Part shown: positions 1 to 11,697 of the stretch, in pieces
Numbering within the stretch: the stretch's first letter is position 1
Layout of the letters: each line of letters begins with the position of its first letter
NCBI GenBank assembly: GCA_023101725.1
Contig: JALJCO010001078.1
Location: 310,001 to 374,000 of the forward strand
Direction: 5' to 3'
Length of the DNA stretch: 64,000 bases
Origin: Atherinomorus stipes
Taxonomy: Eukaryota; Chordata; Actinopteri; Atheriniformes; Atherinidae
Translations under genes and position numbers: made by a program
Notes under the pieces: generated by a model
Seen by the model: the letters and a program-made list of their open reading frames with translations, nothing else
What the model was told of the DNA's origin: nothing
The model's database searches: none

Positions 1-2492
1 CTGCGTGCACAGTGATGGTCCTGTGTAAACTGCTGGTCAGCTAAGACTCAGAGTTCTGATGGCATCTACCAAACAGTCAAAAGAGTAAAAATCCTGGCAA
101 AGAAGAAAAACATCAACACCAACAAAAAAGAAAATAAAATAAAAAGTAAAAGTTTTAAAAAAAAGGCCAGAGGTGCTGTGAAAAATGTCTGGCATAACTG
201 CGCAACGTGGCTGAGGAAATAGTGACAAAGCAAAAGTGTTAAATACAAAAGTCCCTATGAAAATCCCAAACTGTGTTCAATTTGTTGTTGTTTTAGATGG
301 CAAAAATCCGCTCTCCTAAGTTTGCCCACCTCCATTTTCATTGGATCTTCAACTGTTTACTTCAGGACACTGACTGCTCATAAGAACTTCACACATGTTC
401 ATCAAAAACCAAAAGGCTTTAGGCTGACGGTCTGAGGGCACTCCCAAAGCATTTGAAGTCTATTTTGTGTTAGTTTTAGTCTTTATCTTTGGAAGCTATC
501 ATATAAACAAAGGTGTAGAACAGCACCTTTCTGGTCCCTCCAGCTTTATGTTGCAAAATGATGAAATTAAAAACTTTAGATGGCCAAAATTTGTTAAAGT
601 ATGCCTTAATTAATCTTACAGAGTGATAAGATTCAGATACACTTTCTAACAACATAAGAAAGTGTACAGGTTAATTCTATGAACGGAGCTGGGAAGATTT
701 TACCTCTCTGTCAGAAAACAGTGGGTTCTTTGGGAATGATGCACAAACAAGTGCTGACACACACACACACACAAAGACACAGTCACTATTTTTCCTGTGC
801 AACAAGGCAGCCTTTGAATTACCACAGCATTGACTCCTTTGTGAGTGTACACAAGTGTGTATATGTGAGGTAGTTACTGAAGTGTGTTATCTCACACGTC
901 TGCAAGACTGTGTGCCTGTTGCGTGTGAAGTGCTGTAATTGTGTGTGTGGGAGTGAGCTGCCTCCACACCCCTGGTGTGGTTTTGTTCACCACTCCCTAC
1001 CATTTTTCTGGCCTGTGGGCTCACGTCTTCTTCAGCTGTTGATGTTAAAATCTATACTCCTATTAGCCGCAGCAGCCTGTTGAATATTTATGAATTTTCT
1101 TGTTAGCACAGCTTGTCAAAGCGAAATCATGCATGCTGTTTGGAAAGAAGATCAAATGTTTTTCCAACAGTCATCACCACAACACGTCTCGGTAGCTTTG
1201 GGAGTTTGTGCTCCTTTGCAGCTGCTCCCTTGTTCCTCCTTTATACATTGAATGAAAATGCGAAATATCTATCACTTTTCCCTTTCCTTACTTTCCATAT
1301 GTCTTTCCATAACTTCATCTCGACTAAACACATTTCTCTCTCGTTTCCTCTCTATCTAATGATCTAAGTATTAGCTCCTGCCTACTGATCATTCTCCATC
1401 TTTCGCATTCTCTGTTTCCATTTGATCTCACCACATCCTTGCTCCCCCTCTTGCTTTTTCTTATATTATTCCTCCCACTTTCTGCCCACTCACCCAGTCC
1501 CCCTCTGCCTCTGTTTCTTTTTACACTCATATCATCTTCCCCACGTTCCTGTCTGCTTCTTTTTCCCTCATTGATCCAGTACACCAGGGTTATTTTGCTG
1601 CAGTTGTTTATTTAATCTTGGATGCAAACTGAGGTCAGATTATACAGGAATCTGTTTTGTTGTACATGAATCCAGTCAACTGCATACAGTAAAAAAAAAT
1701 TTTTTAAAAAGAGAGAAAAAGTAAAACAGATCAAAGCTAACTGTCTCTTGTCTCTTTTCTCCCACTCGGTTCTGCTTCATGAAAGTTTCTGACGGTACGT
1801 ATTTCTTTTATTCTTCTCTATCTATAGCCCCCATTGATATCAATACGTAATAGTAATCTAAAAGAAATGATTTCCCAGGACTAAAACAAAATCACAAAAA
1901 TGTAACTCCTGAAATTTCTCATGGCCTTTCATGTGGGTTATATGAGCACTACGTTTGATATTTTTGCAATGATAACTCAAACTTCATGAAGTTATTGATC
2001 AAAGTCTAACTTTTGGGCACGATCTTCCCTAAATGTCATAAAGTTAAAAAATATTGTCCTTAAAATTGATTGAAGTGTACCACGTTGTCATGGAGATGAT
2101 GTTCTAACAAATTTTGGGAGGTTATCACATTCTTACTGATGTGTGATTGAGATTCGGCTTCAGACACATAATCAGACACCATGTGGGCTGAAATATGACA
2201 TCAACAGGGATTACTGTGACTTGATTTTTAAAACTAAGATTAGATGAAAGATTTTAAAACTAAGAAGAACATAAACTCATGTAAACATACTGAAAGACAA
2301 TGAAGATGGTGGAGAATCGAGCTAAAAAGAAGACATCTGTATGGATTTTGTACAACTGTTTATTTAAAGTCATACCATGCTCTCCAGCACAGGCACAAAT
2401 GCATCATTGTGGCTGGTCACTGTAGCTGTTGGTGGGATTTGCATATGAGTTACTGATTCAAAAAACATCTGCATTGGTTGTAAACAAGGAAA

Positions 2493-2788
2493 CACACACA
2501 AAAAAAGTCAATTTTTAACTCAGCAATGGGTCAATTTTTGACCCACTGCTGAGTTAAAAATGGACCAACTAATTTCTAGGTTGCTTCGACACAGAAAATT
2601 GGGTTATTTCTTTGACCCAACTTTCAGGTTGAATATTTGACCCAGATGTTGGGTTATATTGACTGCAATGTCAGGGTTATTTAACCCAGAAGTTGGGTCA
2701 ACAACCCAAATGTCTGCGTTGAAATAACCCAGAAATTAGTTGGTCCCTTTTTAACCCAGCAGTTTGACCCAGGACATTTTAGTGTGCG
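2493..2788. mobile_element. Foldback miniature DNA transposon (palindromic MITE)
   Basis: The left arm (about 2493-2615) and right arm (about 2690-2788) are near-perfect reverse complements. Both carry GGACCAACTAATTTCT, followed by GGTT-rich sequence, and the outer ends read CACACAC-AAAA on one side and the complement of TTTTAGTGTGCG on the other. The inside is built from repeated TGGGTT/AACCCA words. There is no coding capacity, so it must have been mobilised in trans. No clear target duplication is visible and the superfamily is not assigned. Confidence 0.7.
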
Positions 2789-4809
2789 TTTTCAGATTTA
2801 TTCACTTTGGCACCTAGTTGAGACCAAATAATAAAAACAGCTTTAGCAGATATCATTAGTAGGGTAAATTAGAAAATAAGAATGTTTCAAAGTCAATCCA
2901 TAACATGCCGCTGTTTGATCTTCCTGCAGTATATGGCCTCATAACCCAGTCAGTGACAGCTCAGTGGCTAACCCTAACCCTAAAATTTGAAGTAGCTCTT
3001 CAAATTTTAAGGCTGATAAGAATAAAATGGAAATTTTGACCTAAAGGACTAAAGGAACCCATCTGAAGTCTTCTACCATGACACACTTACACTGCCACAA
3101 CTGTGTCTTCATGACATTGTGCCTTGAAGCTGTCAGTGCAGTACTTATTCTTGTGCTACATGCCACCAAACACTAAACTGCTGCTGCTGACAGCATTTTA
3201 TCTTTTCACCCACCATCCACCATCTGCTTCTAGCCTCTTTAAAGGGGGGGGATTTTTCTGTCATCCCTCTCCACTGTCTGCTGGGTTGAGCTGTTACATA
3301 TCTTACTCTCTTTCTTTTATTGAAAATTTGACTTTCTGAGTTTTACAGTATGTAAAACTTGGACCATGCAAGCCAAGTCTATATTGCCACTCTGAAGATG
3401 GGGTGATGGCTCAATCTACCAGTCAGTACTTTCTGCTGCATCCACTCCTCATGCCTTACCATTAAGCATCTAAACCATTTATCTCTACAAGCTGATGAGT
3501 ATATTTTGCTTCCTGTTTGTCTTATGATCCCTCCCTCTGCAGGCTGTAGAGACCAGGGAGTTCCTCAAGATGTCTGAGAGAAGTCATTGTTGTGTTTACT
3601 GACGGATCACACATCCGTTTCTGCTCCGTTTAACCCCTGAAGCTCAACAGCAACCTTTACCTTCATAATGACCCGTAGCTGACAGCAGAGAGAGGCAGAG
3701 ACATGGCAAAGAAGAGCGAATCAGGTGACTGCCATGCAGGAAAACCCTCCATCACTGGCTGCCAATTGGTCAACACCAGACCGAGTTTACTTTTGTTTCT
3801 AAAGGAAGGAAAATGGGGGGAAAAAAGACTTAAACTGCAAAGTTTAAGACAACAGTGTGTTATTTTGAATTATATCACAGTGATTTTTTTTAATTCTCTT
3901 ATTTTGCCAAACAACACATAACCAATACAAGTTTCCTACTTAGTAGAAGGAATTTGCAGTGTAATTACTTTCATTTCTGATTAGTTCAAGTTGTTAATTT
4001 GTAAATGTGAAACTTCTGTATTTTGGCTTCTAAATGTCACAATGCTGGCTGCTAATGAAACGTTGCAGTAGTGTGGATTTTCATTTTTTAGATGCACTGC
4101 ATGCCACGCCAGGTCCACTACTACTAAACTGGAAGTTTTCAGTGGGTAAGTGGTTGGTTTCCCTGACCAGATTTGCTATTAGCTGGCATAAAAGTTGTTT
4201 CAAAGTCTTCAGATGCCTTTTCATTTTCGTTAATCCAGTCACCGTAATGCTGCTCTAAATCAGTTCATTATGTTTCCTCTTATATTCAACGTCCTCCAAC
4301 ATATTATCTTAAAAGTCAAGTTTAATTATTAATATGTTGCAAATCGTTCATAAGCCTACAGCTAATGTAGCTGGGTTTATGTTTTTCATTGTGCACACTT
4401 CTGGCTGCATTCTGTGTGTGATCCTCAAACCACTCATCCCTCCTTATTTTTTTATTTTATTTAAATTTTCATGCTTATACATCCTTATACATACATTTAA
4501 ATCAGTGCCACAGGAAAATTACACCTTTAACCCAAGCTTTGAATTTAATTATCAGGTCTAAAAATACCTTTTTGGCTGTCTGGTCATGACCTTATCCATC
4601 ATGTTAAAGCAAAAATATAATTACATTTTAGTTATTCGGGTTTGTGAGTAAAGTCAGCAACTGATAAGCAGCTGTGAGCTCCACTTAATTAAAGTCAAAT
4701 TAAATCTGCAGGATAAAAGCTGAATAACTGTGAGTGTTCACAGTATGTAAATATTTATCCAAGTGGGTTTGTGTGTGAACTTTATGGATCATGGAAAAGA
4801 AATGGAGAC

Positions 4810-5110
4810 AGGAAGAGGGGTTTTTTGTGTTTTTTTATTGCAGTGGCCCCTTATCAAGTATGTAAGAGGGTATTAGGTTAAAATGAGGAGAAAACAGTTC
4901 TCGATCATCGGCATGAAGGTTGCCTTGGAATCGTTGAGCAAAACAAGGGCTTTCCCATGATGCCCAATCAGCTTTCTCATGCACTGCATCACTGGCCAAT
5001 TTCCATGAAAAATATCCACAAGTGCCAGAGGCCGAAGAGCCCGGAACAATAAAAAATTCCAACAAGAGCGGTCTGAGACTGGCTGAACAAACAACTCCAG
5101 GATTTACAAC
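4810..5110 (-). pseudogene. Decayed coding-like fragment, family unknown
   Basis: On the minus strand two overlapping frames read protein-like text. One, between about 5094 and 4873, includes the phrases DIFHGNWPVMQCMRKLIG and KALVLLNDSKATF. These loosely recall the DDE-core style of cellular transposases, but no diagnostic motif is complete and the frames are broken. It may be an old transposase remnant or chance. No splice borders are evident. Confidence 0.2.
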
Positions 5111-6038
5111 CAAACCAGAATCTAAATTTAATTTCTTCTAAGTTGGGCCATTTCATTTTACCCTTTAAAGCCTGACCCAAGAAAAAATGGGGAGAAATTC
5201 TCTCTCACACTTTTTTTTTTTGTTTAATCTGAAGTCTTTATTTAGTCCTTTAACAAAATATGAAAAAAATTTGCAAAAACATTTTTTGTATATTTGCCAT
5301 TTATATGTGGAAATTATTTTAGTTTAGTCTCCTGCCCCCTGGTGTCAGTTATATCAGATTGCATACAACAGAGTTTTGGGTATTTTTTTTTAACCATAAA
5401 GTGATCCAAAAAGTATCAGAAACTGTGTGTATTAAATTTGATACAGTACATACAGCATTGCAGGGTTAGATCTATTTATCTATTTATTTAGTTCAGTGCT
5501 ATTTGGAAAGTAGTGCAGTAAATAAGAAAAAAATATTTGTTGGCATTAATAATAATCTAGTCAAAGGAATTGTTCAGCTGTAACAATGTAATTTGGTGAT
5601 GAAGTATTTGATATCTGTTCATCTAAATGTAAGTTTGTAAACTTGCAACAGAAGATATAGACTTTATTTCAGATTTAAGATGTACATTTTTTTTTTTAAT
5701 GATTAATTTACCTCAGTAAGCAGTTCTTTTTGCATTCTGCTCCGATATCAGTAAAATGCTACATTACTTAGTTGAATATAGAAAAGGTGAAATGTTTATG
5801 GAAAGACTGGTTGCGCCTCTGGGATCAAACTTCCTGTGAATAATTCATTCTGAGATATAAACCTCAGTTTTATTTTGTACCATCATTGTTTTTCTCTGAC
5901 TTTTTTTTAATCATTTCTTGTAGCTTTCACTTCTCTAAATCATTGTAACCATTTTTAGGTAATACAGTTGTATTCTGGATGAGTAAACCAGTGTTTTTTT
6001 CTGTTTTGACTGTATGTTGTGCAGTGTTTGTGTGTGAG

Positions 6039-6044
6039 AATAAA
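6039..6044 (+). terminator. Possible plus-strand polyadenylation signal
   Basis: AATAAA follows a GT-rich run ending TGTGTGTGAG, in AT-rich 3'UTR-like sequence. Just downstream the 12-mer ACGGTGATAACG occurs twice. It could end a plus-strand gene whose coding part lies left of this window (CDC42BPA by synteny). No coding exon supports this, so it is only a candidate. Confidence 0.2.
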
Positions 6045-9000
6045 GATGACGGTGATAACGATGATGCCTGTAACGGTGATAACGTATTATGCCTTACAAC
6101 TTATTAATGTTCTCCCATATGTATTTTTGTAAGAGTGGTGCTGAACTTTGTTCAGGTTTAAGTGAAATTTATCGACTCTGAAACATATGGAGCCCCTGAA
6201 GTGCTATAAATGATGTAATTCTCCATTGCTGTTTTCTTTCTTTTTAATCTTGAGTGCAAGAAAAAACTCGAAAAGAAAAAAAATTGAAATCAGGTGAATT
6301 GTACCTTGATGAAAACTTAAATTTACTCTGTTTATATTTTAATGTTTACTCATTTTATCAGTTTTTACAAGAACTTATGGTAGTTATTGGTATGTTAAAA
6401 TTCTACTTAATGGTGGCTGATTGAACACTACCCCAAGACAGAGGTAGCTTTTGGCAGGAAATTCTTCTTGCAGCGTAAAACCTTTGTATATAGTTTTCCT
6501 TCACTTTCAAGCTAACCAAAGCCATCTTGAAAGTCATTATACTGCAGATGATGTTATTCAGAGGCTCTTGTTAACAGTCACACACCAAAAAAAAAACCCT
6601 TATCTGTACTAAAATTAGGTTTGATTAAAGATTCTCAATTGTTCTCACAGAGATACCAGGCTCCTAAATTCTTGGTGGCCTTTCTTTATCACAAGAAAAA
6701 TAAATTGTTTTTTGCTAAATTAAAAACTAAATAGAAACCACTGTTATTTGGACACTGATCATGATGTATGTTAAAGAGATTATGGACGATTTAATGTATA
6801 TTTTTAATGCTAATGTGCTTTTTTGGGTTCTTTACTTTGTCTTTTCTTATTTGGTTGTAGAATGAAAAGCATAAAGCATTATTTTTCTGCATGTATATCT
6901 TTGGAGTCAACAAGTTAACACATATGCATTCACAGGCTTTAATTATTTGAAGATTGTAGCTTATTTCTGTGGCTTAATCGAATTTAAGCAGTTTGGGATT
7001 ACTGAGAATCCTGCAATTAAAAGTCATTTTGGTCCTGAATACATGTGACTCACTTTTATTAAATCAGTACTTGTCCCTGTTCTCTATTACTGTATATACT
7101 TTAAATCTGGACTGTATTTCCAGTGATGTACCAGTGCAGGTTCTGATTATTCTTTCTCTAAAGTTTTAATCTCCGCTTATTGTCAAAGGATAGAAAGGAG
7201 GAGAATTTCCTCTGTATTGGTTAAGAGTTCATCAGAGCCATGACAGACAAAAGCAGACTATAGTCAGGTGATCTGCAGTCCCTGTTTCGCATGCAACAAC
7301 CCTAAAAGTGGCATTTATCCTCATACGTACAGCATGTTCATATTTCATGGAAATAAAGGAGGTGTGAAGCAACAGCTGACTCATGAGTAAATATATACCA
7401 GTCCCACTATAGCTAAAAAAGCTCACAGTAGGCCATGAAGCATATCTGTTTGCAGGTTTCAGGATAATTTCACTATAACCAAATATTTACACTAAACTCT
7501 CTTTTTTCCCTCCTATGTTCCCCAAAATTCAGGTCCACACAAACTACACAGACATGAATATGCCAAACCAAAAGGTGGTCATCTACCTAAAGCCACTGTG
7601 TTATCCAACACCCTTAATAACATGCTGTGACATCTTCATTCGTGCATACATGTAAAAAATACTATTTACAATCTTAAATAATATTCTGTTGCTATGAAAA
7701 TAAGGGAGTTATGATGCATGCTGCTGATGCTGCACATTAAAAACAGCAGATATCCTGTCGCAGAGTGAAATCTACATTTGCAAATGCAATCCCCTCTGTG
7801 ACCGCTGTAAAAATGTCCCGACTTCTTCCCCGCAAATGTAGCAAGATATGTTTTTAATCCATGTGGCAAGAGAATAAGTAAAAGCATCCAGTTCATCCCT
7901 GTTTAGGTCATCTAAGAGTCAGACAAGCTTAAAGTCTCCAGTCCGTTTTTAACTTTTCTTCCACATCACAAGTGTATTATATTTGTTTCCATGGCAATAT
8001 TAAGAATAGCCTTATTAAATCTGCACTGTGATGCTGGTGAACATAAAAATGGTACCAATTTACATAAAGAAGCAGTATAGTTTTGGTTGTAAGCTGAGTT
8101 TGTGTGGAGGAATTGTGCTAAGACGTGCTGACTGTTCTCTCTCACCAAATAAGGCTTTGTTACTGCTGGCTCTTTCTGACCAAACATTCTCCCAGCACTC
8201 CCACCATCCTTCCAGTCATGTAAACACAACCAGTCTGGCTGTTTTTCAGCAGTGTGACTCTGGACAACTCTCTATCCAGAAAGTCAAAACACTTTGAGAT
8301 GACAGAGATGTAAAACAGAAAAACAAACTAGAAAACTGTTTCAGATCCGTCTGAATTAAACAGCCAGTCAGAGAGATGCCGATCGCAGTTTGTGGTGAGA
8401 GAGTTACACGTCCTTTCCCAAACTATTGTAAAATAAACTCTTCAAAGGATTGATTTCATGCATTTTTAATTACACAATTCATTTGTATAAAGACCCAGAG
8501 TCAGGATGCAAACACTTGAATAATAAATAATCCACATTCTTACTGTCCTCTCAAGATTAACATATTTATTCTGAGTTTCATAAGGATATACACTTAGCAA
8601 AAAAGGTAAGGATAATATTGAGGGGGATTTGGGGGGGGGCACTGCCTTCACATTTAGCCATGTTGCCCATTCCACAAACCCTTGCAAGTTATAGGCCAGC
8701 CTAGTTTTAAAGATGACCAGTTACAACCTGTAGTTGTAATGCAGTCAATTATTTTGTTGTTGTTGCAGAGGCATAAGCTTTTCATACATTGTATGCAATC
8801 TAATTAATCAACATTATTTACAGTCTTTAAAATTCCGTTTTCGAGCTCCCAGCCTTGAGTTAACAACCAGGATGACATGACAGCCAGTTTCTTCCAGTTA
8901 CTAAAACTGTTGGCAGAGCACTGGTGTGGAAGATGGATTTTCCTGGTTTTTACTGTAACAACACATTGAACAGTCAGTGAAACTTTTCCTAATTACTTAA

Positions 9001-9708
9001 GCTGGATTAGCAGTTATTGTTTGGACTGCAAAGTCTTTGTTTTTTGTCTGCAGTTATGTCCTTATCCACTTGTTTTAGAACCAAACTAAGCAGGAAAGTA
9101 AGGAAATTTGTGTTTGGTTTTTTCTCCCCTCTAATAATTCTGATTGGTGCTACAGCACATGTAGCTGATTCTGGTTGTTCAGCCACCGTAATAAAGCTTA
9201 AGCCTAAAGTGTTTACAAGTTTATGAGTTTTTGGGAGAAGTCATTGTTCTCTGGTGGCTTAGATGAGCACACACCCATAATTTGATCACTGGTGCTTTAA
9301 GCAATCATCTAATGGCTTCCATGTCTGCAAACAGGATGTTGTTTAATAAAGCTGAAATGACATTTTAAATGTCTTAAAGGACACTCAGTCATATTCCAGA
9401 CAATTACCCATCTTTCTTGCTTCTATTTTGTTCCTTTATGAGGACTGAGTGGATATTGTAGCACATGCTGGATCTTGCATGTTCTTCTTTGTGGGAGAAT
9501 CCAGCAGCGCCATGCAGTGGACACTAAGGTGAACTGCGATGCTACAGAACTAAAGCATGAGGAGGATTTTTTCCAGTGTATCTGCATTTATACATGTACT
9601 TACTTAAGTTTGCATACTTCCTGGAATGATTTATTAACCAGACATCCAAGTTTCAGTGCTTCTGATCTGTAAATGTACATGTAAGTGTGTGTGTGTGTTC
9701 ATTTTCCA

Positions 9709-10810
9709 GGCTCTCTGCCAATCCCTCAACAGCTGGCCAGGATAATGCTAAATAAGGAAGACAAACTGCAGCTCTGGGTCTGTATTTTCTTTAAATAAAA
9801 ATGTCTTATCAACATGCCAGCATACAAACAGTTAAATTAAATGTAATTTAAAACTATGAGTATCAAGACCACACAAACCACATCCCAGGAGTAGATTTAC
9901 TCTATTCATACAATATTTTATTTCATTTCTCAGTTAAGAATGCATTTTGATTATAAAATTGGAACTAGACATAATATGAAATAGAAAGTCATCATTTTCT
10001 AGCTAAAAACTGTTTGAAAACAACAGGCACGTTAATTTTTATTCCTTATCTCCCCACGATTTTCACACCAAAACTCTGTTATAACTCTGTATTCACACAC
10101 CAGAACATTGAGAACCTTCACAGTCACACCTGCCAAGGTGAAGGAGGATTTTGTACCCGAGGAGGCGTGGAGAGATTACAGACTTGTGGGACCAAGATGA
10201 GCCCACGAGCTGATCTTGTGCGTTATCAGGATGAGCTTCTACCATCCCTGTAGTTCATTTAACATTCATGATCAAGCCCAGAGTGGATGTAAGATCAGCT
10301 AGTACCTGAAAAAGGGGAGCATGGATCTGTGCACTCCCCTATCTGTGGACAACGTCCAGCTCATTATTAAAAACCTTAAAGCTGAAATAAGTGAATCTGT
10401 AGTGCGTTGAAACAAAACGTAATCAGTTGGAGTTCAATGACAAATATGGCCCATACCGACAGTTTAAATACACTTTCAGAACCCTGACAGCACAAAAAGA
10501 AAAAAAAAATCTATTATCATGCCTTATCCCAAGGTTCATCAAATCGTACAGATCCTTGATGTCATTTACAACAGGCGGACAGTGTGAACCAATGTTATGC
10601 TCAGAAAACAAATCATCTAAAAAGCTAAGAGCTATAAACAGCAACTGACTTTGACAAGCAGCATCATCAGTGCTGTCGTCTGGATGGCTTCAGGAATATA
10701 GAGGACTGGATGAATACATACATGATCTGAGTGAGACCTTGGAACATTTTGACCTCAACACAAGTGCAGACAATTTCATTAAATTGAACTTAATAGAAAC
10801 TAACTAGTGA
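9709..10810 (+). pseudogene. Possible decayed protein-coding gene, unidentified
   Basis: After a TG-rich, pyrimidine-rich acceptor-like stretch ending TTTTCCAG (9708), the plus strand reads GSLPIPQQLARIMLNKEDKL. Further on, between about 10120 and 10810, several stretches look like protein but change frame and hit stops, for example KVKEDFVPEEAWRDYRLVGP (then TGA), SVDNVQLIIKNLKAEISESV and EYIHDLSETLEHFDLNTSAD. The composition (charged, amphipathic, little low complexity) is unlike the random AT-rich ORFs around it. I do not recognise the family. A unitary pseudogene with remnants of exons is the best reading; chance cannot be excluded. Confidence 0.3.
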
Positions 10811-11203
10811 CGCAGACACGTTGGTCCTGGTCAAATACTGGACTCATTCTACCTACAACTCTATCAACTGCATTATTTTGTGGCGTTTAGTTTACAGTTT
10901 AAGCTCAGGTCTCTTCCTTGGTACAATCAGTGTTGTATGGTTACCATTAATGAGGTTTACGGTTAACGGCAAACTGGGCAGGTTATTTACTAGTTCAACA
11001 AAACAAGCACAGCAATACCAAATGCAAAGTAAAATCCTACAATTGTGTTGACATTACTGGAGAAGAGATGAAACTTGAATCCTTTTTACATTCATTGGTT
11101 TTGTTCCGGGCCATCCATCCATACACATTTAGCTTAAAACATGGCAAATACCATGCTACTGCTCCCTCTTTCAAAAGAAAAAGAATGGTTCCTTTGAGTT
11201 ATG

Positions 11204-11209
11204 TTTAAT
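11204..11209 (-). terminator. Candidate COQ8A polyadenylation signal (ATTAAA)
   Basis: The minus strand has the common variant ATTAAA about 190 bases after the COQ8A stop codon. It would give a short 3'UTR. A canonical AATAAA on the same strand lies near 9630, so a longer 3'UTR is possible. Confidence 0.35.
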
Positions 11210-11400
11210 GGTATTTTAAAACCTCATAGCTGGTTGCCCAAAATAGGAAAGACACACTGGTGCTGGATCACCACATATAGGCGGGCAGCATGGCCTCCGC
11301 TCTGCAGTTCTGCATCTTCTCACCCCAACCTCACCATCAGTGGGCACTTTTACTGTTGGCCCCAGGACAAATCCATCACAATCCCCCAACGATGACTGGC

Positions 11401-11697
11401 TTAGGCTGAGTTAGACGGTGGTGTGCGGCCTTCCCAGTACTTGTCATACGCCGTTTGGAACATATCCTTGCACTGCAGCTTTGCATTCAACCGGGAGCAG
11501 ATGAGGAACGAGCCGCCCATCTTGCGGTGAAGTGAGTACGTCTCCTCTGGAGGAGGGGTGAGGCGGTGTTTGAGCATCACAGGGATGAGGTTGTGGATCC
11601 TCTCAGTGGTGGACTGGGAACCGAAGTTGAAGGTCTCCGAGGAGGCGAAGGCCTCGCCGAGGATCATCACTGCATCTACGTGAGCGTTGATCATAGC
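11401..11697 (-). CDS. coq8a: COQ8A coding exon 16 (C-terminus and stop)
   Basis: Encodes the helical C-terminus, with [23 protein letters not shown] and [15 protein letters not shown] nearly identical to human COQ8A. It ends in TAA at 11403-11401. The acceptor CAG lies just above 11697 and the entry phase is 0. Confidence 0.95.
   Translation of the reverse strand, partial: AMINAHVDAVMILGEAFASSETFNFGSQSTTERIHNLIPVMLKHRLTPPPEETYSLHRKMGGSFLICSRLNAKLQCKDMFQTAYDKYWEGRTPPSNSA

Larger units (their letters stand above)
1..11185. other. 3' flank of COQ8A, no provable gene
   Basis: This 11 kb stretch has stop codons in all frames at high density and no ORF longer than about 100 codons that I can tie to a family. 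It contains a foldback transposon (2493-2788), short CA/TG tracts (about 754-772 and 9686-9700), many A/T homopolymers, and two decayed coding-like stretches (4810-5110 and 9709-10810), listed separately. In mammals CDC42BPA lies 3' of COQ8A and converges with it, so a plus-strand 3'UTR could lie here. A plus-strand AATAAA in a T-rich, GT-rich setting at 6039-6044 would fit, but I see no CDC42BPA coding exon. Confidence 0.6.

Noticed and set aside
2966..2984. Telomere-like CTAACCCTAACCCTAA.
   Set aside because: Fewer than three units; expected by chance and not an interstitial telomere array.
3543..3602. Acceptor-like CTGCAG followed by a short open frame ending MSERSHCCVY and TGA, as a last exon of a plus-strand gene.
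   Set aside because: Only about 19 codons, no match to the CDC42BPA C-terminus I remember, and no companion exons to the left within the window.
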